Shown in pieces: positions 24,880 through 36,662 of a stretch of DNA of 64,000 bases (the stretch's first letter is position 1; each line of letters begins with the position of its first letter). The notes below the pieces were generated by a model. It searched no databases and was not told the origin of the DNA. It saw only the letters and a program-made list of their open reading frames with translations. This DNA is from Phlebiopsis flavidoalba (lineage: Eukaryota; Basidiomycota; Agaricomycetes; Polyporales; Phanerochaetaceae). Both the position numbers and the translations under genes were made by a program. The stretch spans positions 2,914,001-2,978,000 of the forward strand of contig JAOCPU010000001.1 in the NCBI GenBank assembly GCA_035772785.1, given 5' to 3'.

Positions 24880-25850
24880 TCTTAATGCTTATTGCGTACC
24901 TTGTACGGTACGTCCAGTTGGGGACTATATGTCCAAACCTGAGATATTCTGCCTACCGCTACAACGATCGAGCACAGCTCGCGTTTCCCCCAGAAGATGA
25001 ACGGCGCTGTGACCTGGCGCTTCACTCATGGCCCCCGCCGCCGCATACACAAGGACCTGTACGCCTGCACTATTAAGTCGCTCTCCGAGGCCTGTGCGTC
25101 TTCTGCTTTTCTTTTGAAGTGACGAGATAGCTCAATTTGTTCCCCCCACAGCTGCCGCTTCCATCCACCACAAGAACCCCGAAGATATCAGGCATCGATC
25201 GCGCAAAGGCCCGGTCCCGCGCGGTTAAAAGCCCTGTCGGAGGTCGAACCTGGCGCAAGTATATGCGCGCTTTAGGCAGTGCGTACCCAGGGGGTCGTCG
25301 TAAACGGTACGCACAGAGGCCATGATTGTGCACTCGCGATGACCCAATTTGTCTGCCCCCCCCCCCCCCCCACCAGTCCTCACACCTATCCCTACACATC
25401 ATCGAGGAACGAAATGCGGCCCAAGCCTGTCGGCTTCCATTGATTGAGTGCTGGCGAAGATCGGCACCGCGGCTATCGCCCGTGGCAGCATGTATCATTC
25501 CAGTGCCATGGCGTGTGGCAGTGCCGCCAGCGAGTCCTGGGAACTTGTATCGACTGTTGCTCCATGCACAGACACCGTAACAGTCTCATGAACAGAGATG
25601 CCACACGCTTTGCTACCACCTCGATGTGTATGGATGGACGATCTGCTGGATTTGGTGTGGGGACCCAGAGTACGAAACATCTCGCTGTCTATCACCCCAC
25701 TCATCGGGGTTGCAGTGAAGTTATGGCACCAGATACGCCAGGAAAGTCCATGATCGTAACTCCCGACTACGAGCACAGCAGGAACATGGAGTCTTACGGT
25801 GCAGCCTCATAAGTGCCCCACTAGCGCGACGAGGGTACGCCCCGGCCCAC
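24880..25850 (+). repeat. Upstream module of F-box D (copy of 18500-19440)
   Basis: Collinear with the module upstream of F-box C, ending in the same CGACGAGG...CTCGTCCA-like block just before the F-box exon. It contains a 16-base C tract absent from the other copy. Confidence 0.6.
25356..25371. repeat. Pure C tract, 16 bases
   Basis: Sixteen C residues between TTTGTCTG and ACCAGTCC. There is no equivalent in the paralogous module at 18.5-19.4 kb. Confidence 0.8.
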
Positions 25851-25983
25851 TTCCTGTGAACCTCGCCCAAGCTCAACCTCCCTCTGAAACCGCCAACCTC
25901 GTCTACTCGCACAGATACCACACTATCCGTCGGTCAACTACATTCTGTCTGTCAAAGCGAGCTCACGATTTCTTCGTAGCACA

Positions 25984-28330
25984 ATGGACACGCCAGCCGC
26001 ACATCGCGTGCCAAGCGAGATCCTAGACAAGATAGCGTGGCACTCCTCCTATTAAGTTCCACTTCAATAAGCTTGAAATGGGCCCACCTGTGTGCGGTGA
26101 GCCGGCGATGGGCCGACCTTCTCCGTCCGGTGCTGTGGTGGATGGTGGATGTCCGCTCCGATCGGCGCTTGCAGAGCCTGCGCGTCATTCTCGACGCATC
26201 GCCGCCTCCGCCCTGGCAACGGCCCCTGCACGAGCTCATCCACAGAATCGACGTTTGGGGCAGGGGAGGATGAAGCACCCGTGGCTCCACCGTGTGCGCT
26301 CCGCACTCTCCCCCGTGCTATCATATCACACCAAGATCTGCATTTCCTTCATTGCTAAGTTACCTGCAGATAGAGCTGGGTACGAAGCAGGCTGCGACCT
26401 TCTTCCCCGACTTGCCACGCACGCTGCCATTCATCGCCCATCCCTTCCGCACACTGTGGCTCAAGAATGTCCGTACGTTCTCAAGCTCAGCTGCATTGCT
26501 GCGTTTGTTCGCGTCCCTTCCACAAACTAGAAGAGCTGAGATGCAGTAATCTGGAAATGCTCCCTGTATACGCTTCCCTCCACCGTCCAGCTGTCTCGCG
26601 GCAAATGTCTGAGGGATATATATGCTGGGTATAGTATTGATATGACCACCGACAGTCTGAGCTGGTGGCTACGGTTCATCATCAGTCGATGCGCCCCGCC
26701 CGGTTCAGAATCACGGAGATCCTCAGACGCCACTCCCCCTATTTTTACCCAGAGAATCTGAAATCAGATCAGTATGGTTGTTGGTGACCCTCTTCATCTC
26801 ACAAGATGCAACTTCATTCACCCGGGTACCATGCGCGGTACATAGTATCAGACGATTCGGACCGCTGCCCAGAGAAGCAACTATATGTGTGTACGTGAGA
26901 GCCAAACAGTCTTACTTCTGCTTGTGGTTTCCCACGTATTAATTTCTATGCGCATTAGTAAAATTCTACTTTGAGAAACCACACATTGACCTCAAGATCA
27001 CTTTTGGTCCTTTAGATACCATCAGAGCACACCCGGGTGTCCTCCATATAGCCTATGTCAAACATCCGTGAAATTGAGGTCAGCGCATCCCTTTTCCAAG
27101 GTTCGATTGACTGCAAACAAGGACTACTAATGAGAAAGTGAAGCTGAGGCTTGACTCTTTGGGCTGGGGCCGAAATTTCAAACGCTTTACGCTCGTTTGA
27201 GGAACTCAAGACTTTTCGCCTGGATTTTTACAGCAGCAAACGTTGAACATCTGGTACTACCCAAGTGGGATGCAGGGCGGTATAGGTCCTTAAACAAGCA
27301 GTTCAAGAACTTTGGCCTGACCTTTTGACTGCATTTTACAGCGTCCGTCCAGTGTTATAACCAGAGTCTGATGGACAGATATCTGCGGGTATGTCTTATA
27401 CAAGCATTTTGTCCGCCTTTGATAAGGGTGGCTTGCGAGAGCAAAACCCTCTTCCGGATCATCAGGAAGGACGATGAAGAGATAGCGAAAGAATGGGTTT
27501 GCATTCGAATCTATTAGTCGAGGACATCCTGAAAAGCCCAGACGCTGAGGCCGCCGCACAACGTGACGATTATATTCAGTTTAAGCTTGAAATAAGTACA
27601 TGCATTTTCCTTAATTATATCATGAGCTCTAAGTTGACAGCTTGCTATCTCAGTTGAAGAATTAGCCGAGACAGTAGTGGGGACACTGCAGGAGGCAGCG
27701 ACAAACGCTTATGGGAATGGGTTTTGCATCGATGTGTTTGTCGCTTCTGCATCTTCCTTGATACTGGATGAGCTATGGGTTGACAGCTTGCAGCCTCAAT
27801 CGCCCGGCTGGCAGCGATAGGTGAGGAGCTCGGGGAGGGCATCATACGCCCGAAAAGGCTCACACAAGCTGGGTGTGATCAGGTCTTTGCATTTTTCGAT
27901 TATTGATAGGTTTGTCGTCTTGCTGTATCTTCCTTGTTCATGTGACCAGCACCGGCGTGAACTCTGAATTGACGGCCTGCTGTTTCCAGGACAAGGACTG
28001 GTAACTGCTTAGCGGATGGGAGCAGCTGCCAGTGAGCGCTTGTGCCGCGGCGTTGCACACGCGTGACTCACGAAGAGGTTACACAGGCTGGCAATGATGA
28101 AGGCTCTGCACCGATAGGTTTGTCGCTTCAGCAAATTTCCCAAGTATGCTGCGAGCTCTAGGTTGATAGCCTGCTGATTTTTGATCAGTGGAAGTATTGG
28201 CCCTGATAGTCAGAGCGCTGAAGGAGGACCGCGACGCAACACACCCAGATGAGACCACACAAATTGGCAGTGATGAAAGTTCCACACGGATAGGTTTGTC
28301 ACTTGACTTGACTTGGAATTATATAGCAAA
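25984..28330 (+). CDS. F-box protein, paralogue D, with an expanded tail-exon array
   Basis: It starts at the ATG at 25984 (MDTPAAHRVPSEILDKIAWHS), directly after a CGTAG acceptor as in copy C. Stops soon follow (first TAA about 26053), then the frame recovers as LKWAHLCAVSRRWADLLRP, VDVRSDRRLQSLRVILDAS and PLHELIHRIDVWG (26073-26260). PWLHRVRSALSPVLSYH (about 26278) and LKNVRTFSSSAALLRLFASLPQ (two segments, about 26462-26523) match copy C. The C-terminal segment SAFDKGGLREQ (about 27410) and the acidic EAAAQRDD region (about 27548) follow. From 27600 the tail exon is repeated about four times. Copy D is the most interrupted of the four and could be a pseudogene. Some breaks may be sequencing errors. 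Confidence 0.55.
27600..28296 (+). repeat. Tandem array of intron-plus-exon tail units in F-box D
   Basis: About four units of roughly 140-205 bp. Each has an intron-like part (starting GTTTGTC or similar, with GAGCTCTA..TTGA(C/T)AGC before the exon) and an exon-like part ending at GGATAG or GATAG followed by GTTTGTC (about 27906, 28113 and 28291). Exon peptides include ELAETVVGTLQEA (27657), EELGEGIIRPKRLTQAG (about 27820), VTHEEVTQAGNDEGSAPI (about 28065) and THPDETTQIGSDESSTRI (about 28238). They correspond to the single tail exon of A and C and the two of B. Confidence 0.6.
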
Positions 28331-28740
28331 CTGATGAGTGAATGCATTGTCCAGAATCCAAGTTACGATCATTACGGAAAAACATCGGTGCGATAGTTTC
28401 CGACATGGTGGGTAGAAGGTCTAAAGCATTAGAAGGTCTAAAGCATTAGGCTATAGCGGCAGCGGTCGAGTGGGTCAGATTCACGCGTGGGCGCCGAGCG
28501 GCCTGGGGCTCCTATGGACTCACCGACGTGTCCGAAATGCTATTCTCTCCTCGAGTCTGAATGACTCGCTCGGATTGTATGTAGTCATATTTGATTTTGT
28601 GTAGATCCTGTATACAAAGGCCTAAGGGTACGAGCCTATACAGTAGTTTTCCGCACCAGAAAATGAACTGTGGACTGTATCGGCACTTCAGCAATGTTGA
28701 TAGAACACATCACGGAAGGAGAGACATCATGTTCACAGAT
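28331..28740. other. Gap between F-box D and YME2
   Basis: No gene. It contains a short direct duplication of AGAAGGTCTAAAGCATT at about 28416-28449. Confidence 0.5.
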
Positions 28741-28743
28741 CGC

Positions 28744-31700
28744 TCAGGATCGGCTCGCCGTAGACCGCGTCAGCGTATCTTGGCCAGCGTCTTGCTTCAA
28801 GACCGCGTTTCTGCTTTTTCCAGAGCACCTGGATACTATCTTCTCGCCGCGGCCGCCCCGCATTTTTCTCAGCAGGTACTCGCCGCGCGAGCTCACTGCT
28901 CTGCGTGATCCCCACCAATGGGACGTGCCTGCTTCGACCTCCTTGAGCGTCATCAGCTCGTCTTCACAGGCCTTGACGGTCGCCTCGTTCGATGCGATAA
29001 TCTTCTGATTGTATGCGATCTCTTGAGTGGCCTGGAAGATAGGATTGTCGCGGGAGATGAATGCACATGCATCTGTGGTGGAAGGAAAAAACAGACCCTG
29101 GACTAGCTTCTCGAAAACGTATCTTCTGTACACAGGCTTCCCAGGTTTAATGCCTGATGGTCTGCCCTGCGTTGACGTCAGCATCTGCACAAAGCATTCG
29201 ACAAGTGTGCACTTACCATTCTGAACGTGCTAATCGCAATGAGCTCCGCATGTTCCATCTCGCGTAGGGGGCCCTCGTCACCCTTGAGACGGGAAGTCCA
29301 TCACGCTACAGGACGTCGTGGTACGGAATCTCGACGCGCTCCTTTTCGCGAGCGCTTCATGATCGTCCCCCCCACGCCTGTTTTCGTTTAGCAAAAGGCG
29401 CGAACCACGGCAGGTTCTCTTCGCGTCGTCTGCGTGTCGTCGCCGACGCACCGTGCGCCCCCCCCCCCCCCCCCCCCCCCCCCCCGCTCGTCTGTGCGCA
29501 CAGCTCGCTCACAGCGGGAGGAAGCCGCCTCGTGTGATGACATGTCGTCGTACCGCCCTGCTCGACGTCATAACCATGCCGCTCCGTACTTTGTGAACGA
29601 GCTAGAATGAGAACGTGAGCAGTGTGTGGCTGCGAGAGGTGGAGGAGGAGCTTACGCTCTCGAGGTCGCTTGCGCGCCCGCCGAGACGCTCGATGTGAAT
29701 CAGAGGTTTGCTCCGAGGTAAAGTCGACTCGGCACGTCTTCGACTTCGACGTCGTGCAGCTTTCTGCTTGAACGAATGAAAGCGCGCGCTCGCACTGTCT
29801 GCGTCAGACAATACGATGAGATTGAGTGGCTTCGACGGCAGGGAGCTACGGGGTGGTATTAGAGTACCGTCGTTCTGCCCAATGAGGTTGTGCACCTACC
29901 CTTGGCCAAGAGCTTCGCATTCTCCCTATTGTCGCTGACAACAACGACGTGCGCCACCTGCAACAAACGTAAGGTGGTTGTGTCAGAGAAAAAGCATTTC
30001 AGCACATACCTGGCTCTGTACAGAGACCCTGCGGCCCACTGCGAACAACGGTCAAGAGCGCTCGTCACGCTTAAGCTCCGCCACCCTTGGAGTCAAAGCC
30101 CTTCAAGATGACAATCGGCATCGCGTCAATGGCCTGCAAGTCATACCGACGGGCCCTGCCTCTTCTTCTCCCTCCGCACCATGTATTTTCCTCCTTCCCC
30201 TCGCGGCTTCTCGCTCTCGCGCCCTTCTGTAAACGCCAACGGCCGGCCGCATATCCGCATCAGCAAGCCCAAAGAGTTTCGTCCCCCAACGCCAAGTTCG
30301 CATCATCACGCCGTTGCCTGCGATGCAATCTATGCCGCGGGGCTCTGGGTATTGCCAGATCGCCCCGCACGGATAACGCTCTTGCACGCGCGCGGACCTC
30401 ACGCCTATCCGCGAGCGCCTTCATGCGCTGTTCCTCGACCTCGCGATCGTGTCGCTTGCGGGATATGATGTGTTCATCACCGGTTGGCCGCGCAGAGGCC
30501 TGTGCCGACGACCTCGAGCAGCTGCTTGAGCTGGTCGCTGAGCGAGGAGCTCAGACCCGCTGAGGCGATCGTCAGTGCGTGCTCGAGAGGGTATGGGATG
30601 TGTTGTACCTATTCTGGCCGATGAGACCGTGACGCTGGCGAGGTCGATGAGATTGTTCATCGAGTTGAGGGGAACGAGAAGACGGGCCAATAGCCTGTCC
30701 TGGTTCGCAAGCCCGGATACGAGGGCGGCATCTGAACTTGCTTTGGGCGAGGTGCGTCAATGTCAATTATAAGTGCTTTGGCTGGAGTTCATGGTCGGGT
30801 TTACATAACCGTAAAACGCAGAATCTAAAGTCTTAGGCGTACCGGCCGTCTCTTTAAGCATAACAGAGATCATGCGACTCTTCCCGCTGCCCTGTGGTCC
30901 ATGTACGAACGTAACCGTATCTGATGAAAATGTCAATACTTCTTCCCAGCACCGTACGAAGACAAACTCACTGGGCGCGTCTGATAGAGGTATTTCACCC
31001 AACGCATCTGCTGCGTCTTCGCGTTCCTTCCACGCACTGACTGAGATGGGTTGACGTTCGGCTAGAACAAAAACAAAAAAGTAAAAAGAAAAAAGGGGGG
31101 AAAAGCGAAGAAAAGGGGGCTCGGTTTCCGGTTCCGTGGTCATCGAGCAAGCGTTCGAGGAAGTTTGGAGCGGATCCACTTGTAAAACCCGTATTCTGTC
31201 CCCAATCATGAAGATGGGCATCGTCGTTAAAAGGATCTACTCACCTTTCACGTCGAACCAATCGTTGATCTTCCCTTCCATGCAACAAAACACCACGCAT
31301 AACCCCCCCTGAAAACCCGAAAATAGGTCGAATATCTACTGACAAATCAGCAGTGTGTTAACCATATCCTTCCATTTGAAATTAACTCACTGTGTATGTC
31401 AAAGGATGGCCGATTAGGAATATGAAGATTGGGCAGAAGATCTTGGGATTGGCTAGAAAAATGTAATCACGAACAACATGCGCTTGAAGAGAGTTGCTGG
31501 TATCCTCGTCCTTAGACGAGTTAACGATTGTGTCGACCTTACCCCGAGAGTCTGGTGGGATTGCTAGTCAACCGTGTGAATCGTGTTGCGGGCAATAGCC
31601 GCGGATCGGACGTAGGCGGAAGGTGACAGTGGCAGAGCGAAGGGTGCCTGCTGGCGGTGGGTGTTGGGGCAGCAATGTCAAGTATGCGACCGTAGGGCTT

Positions 31701-32605
31701 TCGATATATGAGAAAGGTCGAGTTTGAATAGAAGACCGCAGGCTTACTCGTAGCAGCTCATATAGCGTCTCCTCCTTCACGTCCGGTCCTTCAAACGACA
31801 CGCGCACAATTGGGGATGCGTAGTGATTCATGTCTATGGATGAATTAGCTGTCAACAGCTTGGCGCCATCCTTGATATAGCTAACGTACCTCTCTCCACG
31901 GCTTTGCCCTTTACAAGCCATACGCCTCCATGTGGCCAATCCGTACCAGGACGGGACCGACCGCCGTGCTGCTGTACATTCGTCCGAACCAGCTGCTCCA
32001 GGATAGCTTTCAAGCTTCGTCTTCTGAAAACACCTGGATTGTAGGCAAAATTTACGAAGACACCACCGTCCTTAAGTGATGTGGTTTTCGACAGACTTAA
32101 TCTGGAAGCCATTGGTGTGTACTGCGTTTTAATAGAGCGGAGAGCCTTCCGAGGAGGGTATTTCTTCTCTGAATACCCCGATATAGTGTCGAAAAGCTAC
32201 ATGAATATGCAGGACTAATCAGTGAAATCAGCATATGTAGGAATGTGGTGCTCACTCTAGAGTACCCAGCCGGACCGGAAAGATGGAGTCAATAAACAAC
32301 CATCCTTCGCGTGACTGGTGAGCAACGTCAGTCATCGACACAAGTCCTGTGGCTATCTCACTCAAAAAAAAAAAAAAAAAACTGGTTGGACTGCATCCGT
32401 CCTCCTACCACTTCGCCTCTCTTGAACGCCTCTGCGACTTAGTCTGCAGCCTCTGACAGTAGCCTGGTTTGCTCCGGCTATGAGGGCGAGAGAGTTTGCC
32501 CCCGGCGCACGCCAAGACGCACGCGTTGAGTGTGAACTCTCCCGAGGAGCGAATTTGCCTTGCGATGTGTGTCGAAATGGGACATAGATTTACGCAAGTT
32601 GACAT
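28744..32605 (-). CDS. YME2: Mitochondrial escape protein 2 (YME2/RNA12 family)
   Basis: Orthologue of Yme2, an inner-membrane protein of mitochondria with an RRM-like part and an RNA12-type P-loop ATPase part, linked in yeast to mitochondrial DNA maintenance. Reading on the minus strand, GWLFIDSIFPVRLG lies at 32305-32260. KTQYTPMASRL and GGVFVNFAYNPG follow (32130-32040), then VRVSFEGPDVKEETLYELLR (about 31810-31750). The Walker A motif GPQGSGKSRM is at 30899-30870, NSMNNLIDLASV at about 30665-30633, and VAHVVVVSDNRENAKLLAK at 29958-29902. LIVLSDAD and GGRASDLES lie near 29815 and 29675, and KPVYRRYVFEKLVQ and AYNQKIIASNEATVKACEDE near the end (29135-28965). Many short GT-AG introns separate the exons. 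The N-terminus is uncertain; a basic, Ser/Arg-rich start at 32605 could be the presequence. Single-base frame changes occur in conserved exons, and a 28-base G run (minus strand) lies in a coding stretch. Confidence 0.85.
29458..29485. repeat. Pure C tract, 28 bases, inside the YME2 span
   Basis: On the coding strand this is 28 consecutive G. It falls between LVHKVRSG (about 29603-29580) and ENLPWFAPFAKRKQAWG (about 29420-29370), both conserved YME2 segments. It would encode poly-Gly if translated. Length in homopolymers of this kind is unreliable. Confidence 0.8.
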
Positions 32606-34139
32606 TAGAGTCAGACATGAAACGCAGGTCCGTGGGGATAGACTGGATCCAAGTTCGAACTAAGCAGTAAATGAGCGCGGTTCAATGAGGCGTCGGCGTT
32701 GAAATGTGAGAGCCAAGCGTGTGTACTGTTCAATAACTACGATATGGACAAGCATAGTTAAAGGCTTTGGATTCTAACAAGAGCAAATATCACCACGCGC
32801 AGACCCTCCTACGATGCAAAGCTTGAGGCGCGCACTTTGGCGACCGCTACTATCTCTGCCTCCCATCCTCTCACCCTCCATCCACTCACCCGCATGACAC
32901 AACCCAGCTTATGGAGGGTCCATCTCAGCTGACTGTCGCTCAATGGGAGTGATGCGGGTCTCAGTACGGTTGGTCGATCCCTGGACGATTGTGGAACATC
33001 GGACATCACTCGGATACTGAGGATGAGACGTATGCGACCTGCCCTCGATTCGCTTGGGCTGGCTGAGCAGCCCTGTCTACTCCAGTTCTCCCTCATCTCT
33101 CCGGCATGGTCAGTTCTACTGCATCATTGCCATGTCCCTGCAAGGAAAGACCCCTCTTCCGGCCCACCCCAAGACTTTGCGCGACTTGACCACACATATC
33201 CAGATGACGCTCCACACTTCCTTCGGCCTTTGGCGCTATTCAGCTAGGAGAGACGTTCTCAAGCTGCCTTTCGGTCAATAATGAGTCTACAGTGGAAATA
33301 GACGGAGATGTCTTTGCGTGTCGAGATGCAAACCGCGACGACAAAAAGCCGTTCTGGTGGAATATGGAGGTCCTGATCACCGTGGTTTGTAAAACGCCGG
33401 AGACACTATGGAGAAACGTGGTTCATCACGAAATCAAGGAACTCGGTCAGCATGTCTTGGCGTGTACTGTGACATAGCCGTCTCCCTCCGGGTCCAACGT
33501 CCAGTGCAGTCCCGTCGCCGAGGGCCACGACCCAAACATACAGTCCTTTCGCAAGTTCTACAAGTTTGCGGTGCGTGACCTGCATCTATAGGCATGGAGT
33601 AGAATACTGACAGACATTATGCAGGTCACGAATCCCCTGTCCGTGAAGACCAAAGTAACACGTTCCACGTGCTCCTAAAGGGTCCGCTCTGCTCTCGACT
33701 GCTGAACGGGAGAAAGTCTTCCTTGAAGTTCATATCCAGAATATGACGCCCGTGATGCGATGTGGCGATGTGGCTGCAACGAATGAGATTTGAACCTTGT
33801 AGATGGCTGGATCGTACAAGATGCGAACAGAAATCTCTGTCGCCCGGGTGCGAAAGAAGACGAAACCATGATTTTCCGATTCCATAGAGACTCTCAGGGG
33901 GGCTGGGATTACTGAACATCATAGTGACTTCAGCAGATGGTAATGGCCACACTGTCAAACTGACATGTAATGCCCAGATGTTATCGTCGCCAATCCTTTA
34001 GCTACAAGGCCCAGCAGCGAACCAGCACTACCACAATGTCCTTTGTCGACCTACATCAATCCCCGTCGTCTCAGCTCCGCCCGTTGCGCTAACCTCGCGG
34101 TTCCGCAGACCACTGAGACAATCAACGTCGACCTCGTCA
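32606..34139. other. No recognised gene; short plus-strand frames
   Basis: Two short frames look protein-like. One is at 33129-33281 (MSLQGKTPLPAHPKTL). The other is at 33292-33477, a 61-codon frame with a Trp-rich KPFWWNMEVLITVV segment and a C-terminal CTVT. They could be exons of one small gene, but I recognise no family. The rest is without signal. Confidence 0.35.
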
Positions 34140-34189
34140 GTGTACACACATACCCGCGAATCCATATCACCGTCTCCAAAGCCATTCAT

Positions 34190-34652
34190 AATGCGCTTCA
34201 CTCTTCTCAGTCTCCGCACCCGTAGTCCGACCCGCACCAGGGCAGCCCTCGAAGCAGCGTGTGATATCCCTCGCCGTCCAGCACGTTCAACCCCCACGAC
34301 GCCCATCGACGCGGCACGACCTCCTGTCGCCCCTCCATCACCCACCAAACACCGCCGGCCCTCTGTCACCGAATACCTGGTCGGACTACACCCGCCTTCA
34401 CCTCCTCCGGCTTCTCTATCCCCCCTCTCCCATACGCCACGCCACACCAGACGGCGACTTTCCCCCGACGCGCCTTCGCCCTATACGCTCATGTACGCGT
34501 CTCCGCGCGAGGCCACGCCCCCGACCCTCCCGAGCGCGTGCCGTGAGCGAGACCGGTGCGCGACCGACGTACGGCCCCGGCGCCCGCGCTCCGGCGGCGG
34601 AGGAACACGTGCTCCCATCGACGCTCCCGACCGGCCTGTTCTCGGCCGCTAG
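34190..34652 (+). CDS. Hypothetical Pro/Arg/Ser-rich protein
   Basis: An open frame of about 154 codons from MRFTLLSLRTRSP to PDRPVLGR, in GC-rich DNA. It is strongly enriched in Pro, Arg, Ser and Thr (TPTTPIDAARPPVAPPSP, HPPSPPPASLSP), as expected for a disordered protein. An overlapping frame (34261-34665) is equally Pro/Arg-rich, so the correct frame is uncertain and composition bias alone may keep both open. An in-frame ATG upstream at 34140 would add 17 residues. No domain is recognised. Confidence 0.3.
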
Positions 34653-34669
34653 CTCCAGTGCGTAGAAGA

Positions 34670-35700
34670 GTCCGGCTTGCGCGCGCCGCTCGGGTCCCTC
34701 TCCGCACGGACATTTCCTTTCCACTCTGTCCGTCTTCAGACCGCGCCGGTGCTGGTGCTCTGCGACGTGGCTGGGCTGCCGGGGCACGATCGGACGTGAG
34801 CGAGAGTACGGCTTGGGAGCGAAGCGTGAGGAGCGATCGGCATATGCGAACGGTGGTGGGGCCGTCTACTACAGGTAACTACACCCCGCGTGTGATTTGC
34901 GTCGGCAGGACTTTTGAGCTCGAGTTTCTCCTCTCGAAAAACTGGATTTGTCAAGCGTGGGTGGGTTGAGGGTGCTTTTGTGGTGGAGGATCGGATCGTA
35001 GAGGGGGTAGGTAGTCCAGAAGGATAGGTCGATCTGGTTTGACTGATGCCCGGCTGAGGGTTGAGAGAAGTGGGATGTGCGTGGGATGAAGTGTTTTTGG
35101 TTCGTTAACTGTTTGTGAAGGTTTTAGTCACTGAACACCGACGACAAGTGCTTGGAGGTCTTAATGGGAGGGGAGGTATAGGCGATAGAGGGTTGAGTGG
35201 CATGCGAGCTAAAGTAGTCACCGGGGAACGTCAACATCATAAACTGAAAGCTGCGTGCTGTAATTCTTGATGTCCGTTGGGTGGCGGGCACACTGGTAAA
35301 ATTCGTGGCATACCTAACATCTGAACGGCCCCTTCGTCTTGGCCCTCTGAGTCTGTGCTTCGGAGATCCGCCGGTAAATATCACTGATTCCTGCGGTAGG
35401 TTGACTATGCGTTAGACCGAGTCACGCACGATAGCTAGCCTGTATGGCAGCGGTCGATGCCTTACCCTTGGTCCAATAATTCTGTGGCGATTGTATGTGA
35501 CGTGGTGCTGGTGATTTTGAGTCCTATTATTACTCACATCGATAGATGTCCGACTAACCAGCCGGGACACCGATGCTAAACGAGATTAATCGACGGAAGA
35601 GCCCGACTGTCGGCAGCGTAGGTGCTTCGATTAATTGATAGTCGATATTCGTGAGCTCTCTCTTCTTTGCATCAAGCGGTGTGTACTATCAGTTGTAAGT
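34670..35700. other. No gene recognised
   Basis: The first part is GC-rich and the second mixed. No conserved motif, splice pattern or repeat copy was found. Confidence 0.4.
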
Positions 35701-35702
35701 GA

Positions 35703-36476
35703 TTGGTTGTAAAACACAACCTCGAGGTAAAAATTGGACAAAACCATAGTTTTAGAGTTTTACTTGTCCACGCCCTGTTGGTGCCTCGTGGGACCCTGGC
35801 ACGATCAGATCCGTCTTTAATAACATCCTCGCCCACACGCACCACCATCGGCGCGCCCGGACACAGGACTTTCCGAATCATTGATGAAGTGCCGGATGAC
35901 CCAGGTGGTCACTGCAAGATGGATTTGCAGTTTTGCGGTGCGTGAGCGTAGTCCAGTGTTCCTGTGCGGATATTACTAACGAGCCGAGTTCGTATTCTAG
36001 GGTACAGTGCGCACGGTCTCAATCTTCTGCGCGGCCTCCTCAGTAGTTTTACAGCTACCATGCTACATCTACCTATCATTTTGATATGTCATCAGGGCAG
36101 TGGGGTCGGGCGTAGTCGCGGTACGAATGTACCTCTTTACACCGAGTGCAGAGACGAACGTAGGCGCAACGTCCATACTATCTCAACACAGTCGGCTATC
36201 TGGCAACGTCTAACTCCCCGCGTGCTATCTCTGAAAAAAGAAGTCCACTCATGCGCTGTCAAATCGAGCATATTCTCCATGAAGTGTGTAGCCATGCATG
36301 CTTCCATCTTTTGGCCCGCTCCATATCATACCACAAGGGTCATGGTGAGTACAGCACAGACACCGGCAGAGAACATCTTAGAGAGCCAACTAAAGCAACT
36401 GTTGACCGATTTCCCCGCCTCAGGGCGTAACGTCGCGTCCCGTGGGAAAGACTGGTGGGATGCTAGTAAGTAGTAC
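35703..36476 (+). CDS. Possible two-exon gene, unrecognised
   Basis: A frame from 35703 (ending IIDEVPDDPGGHCKMDLQFCG) reaches a textbook fungal intron: GTGCGT donor at about 35940, branch site TACTAAC near 35977 and TTCTAG acceptor at 35995-36000. After splicing, translation continues as YSAHGLNLLRGLLSSFTA and stays open to a stop at about 36473 (ending GKDWWDASK). The intron signals are the main support; I recognise no domain. It lies just upstream of F-box E and could be a 5' part of that gene. Confidence 0.3.
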
Positions 36477-36662
36477 TGACTTCCACAGTCTACAAATCCA
36501 CGCGGTCCTGCCCACAACCTCCGCAACACATGGACACCGTCAAACCCCTTAGAAACATTACTCATTCGGGTCAAAAAAGACTTCCTCCAACTGATACAGC
36601 ATAGACGGGAGGGCCAGGCGGTGAGTGGTTCCTTAGTAATGCTACCTCAACACTATTACCTC

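Noticed and set aside
34028..34447. 139-codon minus-strand frame opposite the Pro/Arg-rich frame
   Set aside because: It is an antisense open frame in GC-rich, stop-poor DNA, Gly/Arg-rich by composition and with no domain.
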